From: Acidimicrobiia bacterium
GTDB taxonomy: Bacteria > Actinomycetota > Acidimicrobiia > Acidimicrobiales > Bin134
NCBI GenBank assembly: GCA_022822265.1
Contig: JAJECA010000031.1
Span: 1 to 54,282, forward strand
Direction of reading: 5' to 3'
DNA length: 54,282 bases
Every line of letters starts with the position of its first letter. Position 1 is the first letter of the stretch. Shown one piece after another: positions 25,486 to 32,633 of this stretch. The notes below the pieces were generated by a model that saw only the letters and a list, made by a program, of their open reading frames with translations, ran no database searches and was not told the origin of the DNA. The translations under genes were made by a program, and so were the position numbers.

Positions 25486-27894
25486 TCATACCACCCGCGA
25501 CAGGGTGGCGAACGAAGTGCGGTGGTCGAGCTTGAGACTGTGGGTTAGCTCGAGATTGGCCCTGAGGGGGAGATCGGTCGACGACCGCCCCACCATCACC
25601 TCGATGTCGCCCTCCTCCACCACCAATTCGAAGTCGCGGTTCAAAAAGGCGAGCTGGCTGGTGTCGAATTCAAACTCGACACGGCAGCTCTCGCCGGGAT
25701 CAAGCGACACCCGATGGAATCCGGCCAGTTGGCGGACGGGACGGGTAACCGAGCCCACCACGTCACGCACATAGAGCTGCACCACCTCGTCGCCGGCGCG
25801 GTCGCCGGTGTTCTTCACCCCACAGCCGATCACAACCACATCACCGGCGGGGGAGCTGGTGTCCGACAGGGTGAGATCGCTGATCTCGAAGGTGGTGTAG
25901 GAGCGACCGTGGCCGAAGGCCCAGATAGGCTCACTTGAGCCGTCCACGTAGGCCCGGTCGGATGAGAAGCCGCTGCCGTGCTTGTGGCCGTGATACGTGG
26001 GCGATGCCCCCACACCAGCCGGGAACGAAACGGGAAGCTTGCCCCCGGGGTTCAGCTCGCCGAACAGGGCCGAGGCGATCGCCTTCGGGCCCTCAGGGCC
26101 GGGATGCCAAACCTGGAGGATGGCCTTGGCACCGGCCAGGTCTTCGGCGATGTCAAGCGGACGACCGCTGACCACCACCGCAACCGTGGGCACACCGGTC
26201 GCGATCACTCGACGGACCAACTCGGGCTGGGCACCGGGAAGCTCAAGCGTCTTCCGATCTCGCCCCTCTCCCCCGGTGGCGTCGCCCACCCAGCCGGTCT
26301 TCTCGCCCACGGCCAGAACCACCACGTCGGCGGCTCGGGCCGCGGCCACCGCCTCGTCGATGCCGTCTTCGTCGGGTCGGGTCCAGTCACAGCCTTTCGT
26401 GCTCGTGACCGGGGTGTGTTGGGCGATGGCATCGGCAATGGTGCCCATATTGGGGTAGAGGTCCCCAACCGCCCGATCAAGCTCGACCGGGTCGATGATG
26501 GCCCCGGTGCTGTGGAAAACCTTGGTGACCGCGTCGAGGGTTGGATCCGGAGAGCTCGAGTCGTCGCCATCTTCAGAGACCGCGAAGATCCCGGCCATCG
26601 ACCCCTCTAGGCCGCGGGTCATCGCCATACCGAGCTCGGTGGCCGCGGCCGGGGTGTACGCCGCAAACAAGCCCCGCAGCGTGTCGGCCATCGGCCCGAT
26701 CACCGCCACCGATCCGACATCGGGACCGAGGGGAAGGATGCCGTCATTCTCCAGCAGGACCAGCGACGCGGCAGTAATGGTTCGGGCCAACTCCAACGCC
26801 TCCGGCTGGTTGAACGCCTCCGCCGCCCGGTCGGAGTCCACGGTGGGCGAATCCATGAGGCCGACCTGGAAGCGCTGGGTGAGGGCCCGCTCCACGGCCA
26901 CGTCAAGCACCGATTCGTCGAGGTCTCCATTGCGAACCGCATCGGGCAGCGATGGATAGCCAATTCCCGATGGCAGCTCGATGTCGAGTCCGGCTGACAG
27001 GGCCAATATTCCCGCCTCGGCATCGGTGGCGACCACCGCGTGGGGCTGGCGGAGCCGGGTCACCGCCGAGTAGTCGGCCACCACACAGCCCCCGAACCCG
27101 AGTTGGCCGCGAAGCAGGCCGGTGAGGATCTCTGAAGATGCGGCCACCGGCACCCCGTCGATCTCGGAATACGAGTTCATCACCGAGGCCAGCCCGGCGT
27201 CGCGGATAGCCCCCTCAAACGGCAGGGCGTACACCTCGCGAACGGCACGCGGCCCCATGGGGCTGGCCGTTTGATTGAGGGCGCCCTCGGTGTAGGAGTA
27301 GCCCAGGAAGTGCTTGCCGGTGGCCACCGTGCCGGCAGCAAGATCATCGGTCTGCATGCCGCGCACGAAGGCGATCCCCATCGCGGTACACAGAAAGGGG
27401 TCCTCGCCGTAAGTCTCGTGGACTCGACCCCATCGGGCGTCGCGGTTCACGTCCAGCACGGGAGAGAGCACGTGATTGATACCGACGGCTCGAGCCTCGC
27501 CACTGGCCACTGCGGCCATCTGCTCGATGAGTTGCGGTTGGAAGGTGGCCGCCAAGCCGATGGCGGTGGGAAAGGCAGTGGCCGAGTCTTGGGCCAACCC
27601 GCACAGCGACTCGTTGTGGACCATGGCGGGAATACCGAGCCGGGTGTTGTCCCTCAACCACTCCTGGATTGCGTTGAGAACCACGGCCAAATCCCGGGGC
27701 TGGCGGGCCAGACCCCCGCCCATGCAGAGGTGGCCCACTCCGTGGGGAATCATCTGGCTCATCCTGTCGGGGTCGGGCCCGGTTGGCCCCATGAACGCCG
27801 CGGGGAAGACGCCCACAATCTGGGCGGCCTTTTCCTCCAAGGTCATGCGAGATAGGAGGTCAGCCACCCGCTCGGGGATGGGCAACTCGGGCAT
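25486..27894 (-). CDS. glycoside hydrolase family 3 (beta-glucosidase/beta-xylosidase type)
   Basis: 802 residues with the full three-part GH3 plan. An N-terminal barrel ends with the nucleophile Asp274 in CVVADYSAV and carries GKHFLGYS at 193-200 for substrate binding. An alpha/beta sandwich follows with GEKTGWVGDATGGEGRDRK and VVVSGRPLDIAE. The C-terminal fibronectin-III-like domain begins near residue 690. No signal peptide, so it acts inside the cell on imported glycosides, releasing terminal beta-linked glucose, xylose or similar. It starts 3 nt after the binding-protein gene and is followed without spacing by the Gfo/Idh/MocA gene, so one transcript is likely. Exact linkage and sugar unknown. 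Confidence 0.92.
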   Translation of the reverse strand: MPELPIPERVADLLSRMTLEEKAAQIVGVFPAAFMGPTGPDPDRMSQMIPHGVGHLCMGGGLARQPRDLAVVLNAIQEWLRDNTRLGIPAMVHNESLCGLAQDSATAFPTAIGLAATFQPQLIEQMAAVASGEARAVGINHVLSPVLDVNRDARWGRVHETYGEDPFLCTAMGIAFVRGMQTDDLAAGTVATGKHFLGYSYTEGALNQTASPMGPRAVREVYALPFEGAIRDAGLASVMNSYSEIDGVPVAASSEILTGLLRGQLGFGGCVVADYSAVTRLRQPHAVVATDAEAGILALSAGLDIELPSGIGYPSLPDAVRNGDLDESVLDVAVERALTQRFQVGLMDSPTVDSDRAAEAFNQPEALELARTITAASLVLLENDGILPLGPDVGSVAVIGPMADTLRGLFAAYTPAAATELGMAMTRGLEGSMAGIFAVSEDGDDSSSPDPTLDAVTKVFHSTGAIIDPVELDRAVGDLYPNMGTIADAIAQHTPVTSTKGCDWTRPDEDGIDEAVAAARAADVVVLAVGEKTGWVGDATGGEGRDRKTLELPGAQPELVRRVIATGVPTVAVVVSGRPLDIAEDLAGAKAILQVWHPGPEGPKAIASALFGELNPGGKLPVSFPAGVGASPTYHGHKHGSGFSSDRAYVDGSSEPIWAFGHGRSYTTFEISDLTLSDTSSPAGDVVVIGCGVKNTGDRAGDEVVQLYVRDVVGSVTRPVRQLAGFHRVSLDPGESCRVEFEFDTSQLAFLNRDFELVVEEGDIEVMVGRSSTDLPLRANLELTHSLKLDHRTSFATLSRVV

Positions 27895-27897
27895 GGA

Positions 27898-29340
27898 TTA
27901 GTTCAAGGGGACGAAGGCGTCGGAGGGTGGATCGAAGACAAGGAGAATCGGGGCCCCATCGCTGATGTCGAACTTGCCGGCGGCGACCGATGCCGCCGAA
28001 TTCGCGGTCACGTCAAGACTGAGACCACTCTCAGCGGCGGCCCGGAACGAATCATTGGTTAGATCGGCTCCGGCGGCCGTGGCGATCTGGGTGAATATCT
28101 CCACTCCTTGGCACGCCCAGACTGTGGTGTTCAGGTTCACCACTTCGCCAGGCTCAGGGCTGATGATCACCGTCTCGCCTGATGCCGCCTCAAAGCGCTC
28201 AACGCAAGCGGCAATGCTTGGGTCACCCGCCAAGGCCAGGTCCTCGAATCCCAGCGAACCGAGTGCGATTGCCCCTTCGAGGGGATCGACGGAATAGCCG
28301 AGATCGCGATAAAGCTGAGCATCTAGACCGATGGGGCCTACGAACACTATCGCCGGGCTGTAGGGACTCCGATCTAGACCGGGAACGATATCGAGGACCG
28401 CTCCTGACCCCACTCCAAATATGATTTCGGCACCGTCGGCCTGCCACCGCTGGGCAAATGCCTGCATTTCGGCTTCAGTTGCGGCGACGTCGCCTCCGGT
28501 GTCTGTGGCGACGGTCTCGGACACGACCTCGATTCCCGCGGCAACAAGCGCGTCCACGTAATGATCGCGCTCCGATCCAGTGTCGGCAGCGACATGAACC
28601 GCCACCGGCCCATCGAAGGCCCCAGCCCGCACCAGCGCCTCAACGCCGAGTGCCGCGCCCCGAGCGGGGAGCGCGCCCGAACCGATAGCGACGGCCTTTG
28701 AACGGTCGAACTCCTCTTGGCTGACTGGTCCGGAGTTGATAAAGATCGTGTCGTTCACGTCGGTGAAGCAGTTCAGATTGGTCAGCAGCAGTCCCATGGC
28801 GGCGAACACTTGTTCGTCCTGGGTCAGCTTCACACAGGCGGCTTCGGTTTCGACCGCGCCCAGCGGCGAATAAGCCACGAACACCGGCTCGAGCCGACGG
28901 CCGAGCACTCCCCCGCTGGCGTTGACATCGTCGATGACGGCATGCCACTTCGCCTCGACGTCACCATTGGATCGCCCGATCACGGAGACGTCGACGATGA
29001 CAATCCCAATCTTGATTGCTTCGGCGGTGACGCCTCGGAACGAGTCGGTGAGCACGATCGGCGTGGGCTCGGGGGTGGGCTCCGACGCTTCGGGCTCCGG
29101 TGCCTCTTCGGTGGACTCAGAAGTCTCGGCCGCCGACGGCGTGGCCTCAGAAGCGGCCTCTTCCGGCTCGGCATCGCTCTCCGGTGCATCTGTTGGCGAC
29201 GGCTCAGCCCCCTCTTCTTGGACCGGTTGAGTCTCCGGCTCCTGAGCACCGTCGTCGGCTGCCGGTTCAGAATCCCCGCCGCCGCATGCCGATGCCAAGA
29301 GCAACAGGACAGCGATTACCCCAATGATTCGTAAGCGCAT
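27898..29340 (-). CDS. Liv-type ABC transporter substrate-binding lipoprotein
   Basis: 480 residues. A lipoprotein signal peptide is followed by lipobox LASAC with Cys19. Residues 20-95 are a Glu/Pro/Ser-rich spacer. The rest is a type I periplasmic binding fold of the branched-chain amino-acid (LivJ/K) class, visible in AIKIGIVIVDVSVIG near 108, LGRRLEPVFVAYSPLGAVE, and later ETVATDTGGDVAATEAEM. It captures a solute at the membrane surface for an ABC transporter. The only transporter genes nearby are the divergent MFS-LivF and LivHMG fusions, so they are the probable partners. The downstream genes are glycosidase and sugar dehydrogenases, so the ligand may be a glycoside or polyol, not an amino acid (inference). 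Confidence 0.9.
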   Translation of the reverse strand: MRLRIIGVIAVLLLLASACGGGDSEPAADDGAQEPETQPVQEEGAEPSPTDAPESDAEPEEAASEATPSAAETSESTEEAPEPEASEPTPEPTPIVLTDSFRGVTAEAIKIGIVIVDVSVIGRSNGDVEAKWHAVIDDVNASGGVLGRRLEPVFVAYSPLGAVETEAACVKLTQDEQVFAAMGLLLTNLNCFTDVNDTIFINSGPVSQEEFDRSKAVAIGSGALPARGAALGVEALVRAGAFDGPVAVHVAADTGSERDHYVDALVAAGIEVVSETVATDTGGDVAATEAEMQAFAQRWQADGAEIIFGVGSGAVLDIVPGLDRSPYSPAIVFVGPIGLDAQLYRDLGYSVDPLEGAIALGSLGFEDLALAGDPSIAACVERFEAASGETVIISPEPGEVVNLNTTVWACQGVEIFTQIATAAGADLTNDSFRAAAESGLSLDVTANSAASVAAGKFDISDGAPILLVFDPPSDAFVPLN

Positions 29341-29396
29341 GGTTCCGTCCCCCCGTAGAGATCTGACCCCTTACGTTTTCACATTAGGTTGGGGCC
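29341..29396. promoter_or_regulatory. short divergent promoter region of the glycoside/transport locus
   Basis: Only 56 bp separate the start codons of the binding protein (leftward) and the GH26-like gene (rightward), so both promoters must be packed here or reach into the genes. A leftward -10-like TAATGT lies at 29381-29386. A GGGGGGAC before the leftward ATG can serve as ribosome site. No repeat is evident. The arrangement suggests co-regulation of both arms. Confidence 0.4.
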
Positions 29397-30431
29397 ATGC
29401 GACGGGACTCCGACAGATTGCAGATCACTGTCCAGCCCCCTGATCGCTCCCACGAGCCAGTGGACTTCGGCGCACCGTTCGAGCCTCCCGCCGGTCGGGT
29501 GCTGCACTGCTGGGGCCAGCTCGGAGTTGAGGACCGGCCCCACCTCGTGGAAGACGGCGAGCTCTCGGAATACGAGGCCACCATCGAACCCCAGCCGGGG
29601 GTGGTGAGCACCTATGCCCACGTCCACGACACCAGCGATGGAATCCTCGACGCCTTCTGCCAGGGTGCCGGAAACCTGTTGGCGAAGCGTCCCCAGACCC
29701 CGCTGATCGTCGGACTTCACGTTCGCCCAGTTGAGAAGGTGGTGGCCAGCGGCGCGTGCGATGAGTCGCTGCGCCGCATGGCGCGGTGCCTGCGCGAGCT
29801 CAAGGTTCCGGTGTGGTTGCGGATCGGCTACGAGTTCAACCTCAGCTTCGACCCCCACGACCCTGAGGCCTACAAGGACCTCTTTCCTCACATCGTGCAG
29901 CTCTTTCGAGACGAGGAGGTACACAACGTGGCCTCCACGTGGTGTTCTGCGGCCGGCTCGTTCCAGTTCCGAGACCCATTCGACTGGTGGCCCGGCAACG
30001 AGTACGTCGACTGGGCGGCCATGGACGTGTTCGCCCCGATCGGCTTCGAACGCACCGAGACCACCGCCTTCCTCGACCGGTGCCGGGAAGAGAAAAAGCC
30101 CGTGATGATCCCCGAATCCTGCCCGTTCTTCTTCGACTGGAACCTGGTCGACCCTAATCGCCCCGAGTCGTTTCGCGACGGGCTGCTTGAGATCGGCGAC
30201 ATCGAGGATCAATGGGCTTGGTACGAAGCCATGTTCGAACTGGTCCGGCGCCGGCCCGAGATCAAGGCCCTTGCGGTGATCGCCACCGATTGGCGAGACG
30301 GCATGTTCCCGTTCTACGGGGACACCAGAATCGGCTCTTGGGATGGACTGCCCCCGCGCTATGTCGCCGCGCTGTCCGACCCGCGCTTCATGCACCGACA
30401 AGAGGCCCAAGAGCTCTTCCAGAACCGTTAA
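29397..30431 (+). CDS. GH26-like TIM-barrel protein, putative glycosidase
   Basis: 344 residues. Not a certain family member, but the pattern fits beta-mannanase-like barrels. RIGYEFN near 142-148 is in the place of the acid/base Glu motif, followed by WCSAAGSFQFRDPFDWWPGNEYVDWAAMD (quoted in parts: WWPGNEYVDW is the family's typical block). KPVMIPESCPFFF has a Glu where the nucleophile is expected. No signal peptide, so it would act in the cytosol, unlike most mannanases. First gene of the rightward arm, 24 nt before the MFS-LivF fusion and divergent from the binding protein. A non-hydrolytic sugar-binding role is possible. Confidence 0.6.
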   Translation: MRRDSDRLQITVQPPDRSHEPVDFGAPFEPPAGRVLHCWGQLGVEDRPHLVEDGELSEYEATIEPQPGVVSTYAHVHDTSDGILDAFCQGAGNLLAKRPQTPLIVGLHVRPVEKVVASGACDESLRRMARCLRELKVPVWLRIGYEFNLSFDPHDPEAYKDLFPHIVQLFRDEEVHNVASTWCSAAGSFQFRDPFDWWPGNEYVDWAAMDVFAPIGFERTETTAFLDRCREEKKPVMIPESCPFFFDWNLVDPNRPESFRDGLLEIGDIEDQWAWYEAMFELVRRRPEIKALAVIATDWRDGMFPFYGDTRIGSWDGLPPRYVAALSDPRFMHRQEAQELFQNR

Positions 30432-30455
30432 CCACGCTGCCGGAAAGGGGGACAG

Positions 30456-32633
30456 ATGACTGACGCGGCCAATGATGACGCGGGTGCCCTGTCCCGCCGG
30501 GTGCTCGACAGCCAAACGGATCAAACCGACGCAGACGATGAGGTGCTGTTCCCCGACGACGTGCTGCCCGGTGTGGGCAGCGAGGAGATGTCGCTGCGGG
30601 AAGGTCTGGCCAAGGGAGGTGTGGCCACCTTTGTCGTGTTGTTGATCCTCAACAGCCTCGACGAGCTTGAAGCGGCGGCGCTATCCGTCCTCGCTCCCGA
30701 AATCCGCGACAGCTTCGGAGTCGGCGACGGGGTCATCGTCTTCTTGGGGGCCGCCTCGGTGTCGTTTGTGTTCCTAGGGGCATTGCCCATGGGCTGGCTC
30801 GCCGACCGATTTCGCCGGGGACCGGTCATCGGGGCGGCCAGCCTCGCCTTTGGCTTCTTCTCGCTGCTGTCCGGTCTGGCCCGCAATGTGGCGGTGTTCT
30901 TCTTTGCCCGGCTCGGAACCGGGATCGCCAAGTCCAACACCCTGCCAGTCCACAATTCGCTCATCGCCGACCAGTACCCCATCGGGGTGCGGGGCCGCAT
31001 CGCGTCGCTCACCATCATGTCCGGACGCACGGTGAGCATCGTCAGCCCCGTGCTGGTGGGGGGCATTGCCGCCGTCGTCAGCTGGCGTTGGACCTACTAC
31101 ACCCTTTGGATCCCGGTGGCCGTGGTGGCCGTGTTGGCCTTCCGGCTCCCTGAGCCGGTGCGAGGCCAGTGGGAGAAGACCGACGTCTTGGGCAAAGCTG
31201 GCGACGCTGTCGACCCGGCCCCCATCTCGCTTGAAGCGGCGTTCGCCCGGCTCAACAAGGTGGCCACCCTGCGCACGGTGCTCCTCGGTTTCGCCGCACT
31301 GGGCTTCGGGCTGTTCAGCCGACCGGTGCTCACCTCGTTGTTCCTCGAGGACGAGTATGGCCTGGGGCCTCTGGGCCGCGGCACCCTCACCACCGCGTCC
31401 GGGGTCGGGGTCATCGCCATCATGCCGTTAGTCGGGCGGCGGTTCGACCGCCTCTACCGCCAGAGCCCCACTCGGGCGATGGCGCTGATCGGCGCGCTAA
31501 TCCTGCCCTCCGCGCTGTTGCTGCCCATCCAGTTCAACATGCCCAATCCGTGGCTCTTCGCCGTGCTGGACATTCCCGGTGCGTTGATGATGTTCGCGGC
31601 GTTCGCCATGGTCGGGCCCCTGATGCAGGCCGTCGTCCCTTACCGGCTTCGGGGCATCGGCTCGGCGCTGTCCACGCTGTACATCTTCTTCATCGGCGCG
31701 GCGGGCGGCGGGCTGCTGTCGGCCATGGTGGTCGATGCCAGCGGCCCCAAGACCACCATCCTGGTGCTGGGCCTGCCCTCCACCATCGTCGGTGGGGCAT
31801 TCATGTTGAACGGCGCCCGCCACATCCGGCGGGACCTGTCGCGCAACGTGGCCGAGATACTCGAGGAGCAGGCCGAAAGCAACCGCCAACGGGAGAACCC
31901 CGAGCACATTCCCGCCCTGCAATTGGCCGATATCGACTTCAGCTACGGCAACGTGCAGGTTCTCTTCGACGTGGGCTTTGAAGTCCGCAAGGGCGAGACC
32001 CTGGCCCTGCTGGGCACCAACGGGGCCGGCAAATCGACCATCCTGCGGGTTATCGCCGGCCTGGGGACCCCGGAGCGGGGAGTGGTGCGCCTGGGCGGCC
32101 GCACCATCACCTTCTCGACCCCCGAGCAGCGAACGGATATGGGAATCCAGACCCTGCTGGGGGGAAGCGGCGTGTGGGCACCGCTCAGCGTTCGCCACAA
32201 CTTGGAAATGGGGGCCTACCAGCTTCGAGACGACAAGGCCGAGCGACAGCGTCGCATCGAGCATGTCCTTGAGCTGTTTCCCGAGCTTCGCTCCCGCCTC
32301 GACGACCGGGCCGACTCCTTGTCGGGCGGCCAACAGCAGATGCTGGCATTGGCCCGAACGCTGTTGTGCCCGCCCGAAGTCCTCCTCATCGACGAGCTGT
32401 CCCTCGGCTTGGCTCCCACTGCGGTGGCCGAGCTCATAGGCCACATCGAGCGCCTCCAATCCACCGGGCAGACCATCGTCATCGTCGAGCAGTCGCTCAA
32501 CATCGCCCTCGAATTGGCCGACCGAGCCGTGTTCATCGAGAAGGGCCAAGTGCGGTTTGAAGGGCCAGCCTCTGAACTCGCCGAGCGAGATGACCTGGTC
32601 AGGGCCGTTTTCTTGGGGGATGAGGGGGGCTGA
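30456..32633 (+). CDS. MFS permease fused to LivF-type ABC ATPase
   Basis: 725 residues. After about 50 acidic soluble residues, a major-facilitator domain runs to about residue 460. It shows roughly 12 hydrophobic segments and the loop motif GWLADRFRRGPVIG between helices 2 and 3. Then a complete ABC ATPase of LivF type follows: Walker A GTNGAGKST at 520-528, signature LSGGQQQ at 622-628, Walker B VLLIDELSLGLAP and switch His in the region after VIVEQS (absent as a classical H-loop, a LivF feature). One open frame, no stop or frameshift between halves. The stop overlaps the LivHMG start (TGATG). An MFS carrier is normally ion-driven; covalent linkage to a Liv ATPase is highly unusual. Confidence 0.9.
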   Translation: MTDAANDDAGALSRRVLDSQTDQTDADDEVLFPDDVLPGVGSEEMSLREGLAKGGVATFVVLLILNSLDELEAAALSVLAPEIRDSFGVGDGVIVFLGAASVSFVFLGALPMGWLADRFRRGPVIGAASLAFGFFSLLSGLARNVAVFFFARLGTGIAKSNTLPVHNSLIADQYPIGVRGRIASLTIMSGRTVSIVSPVLVGGIAAVVSWRWTYYTLWIPVAVVAVLAFRLPEPVRGQWEKTDVLGKAGDAVDPAPISLEAAFARLNKVATLRTVLLGFAALGFGLFSRPVLTSLFLEDEYGLGPLGRGTLTTASGVGVIAIMPLVGRRFDRLYRQSPTRAMALIGALILPSALLLPIQFNMPNPWLFAVLDIPGALMMFAAFAMVGPLMQAVVPYRLRGIGSALSTLYIFFIGAAGGGLLSAMVVDASGPKTTILVLGLPSTIVGGAFMLNGARHIRRDLSRNVAEILEEQAESNRQRENPEHIPALQLADIDFSYGNVQVLFDVGFEVRKGETLALLGTNGAGKSTILRVIAGLGTPERGVVRLGGRTITFSTPEQRTDMGIQTLLGGSGVWAPLSVRHNLEMGAYQLRDDKAERQRRIEHVLELFPELRSRLDDRADSLSGGQQQMLALARTLLCPPEVLLIDELSLGLAPTAVAELIGHIERLQSTGQTIVIVEQSLNIALELADRAVFIEKGQVRFEGPASELAERDDLVRAVFLGDEGG

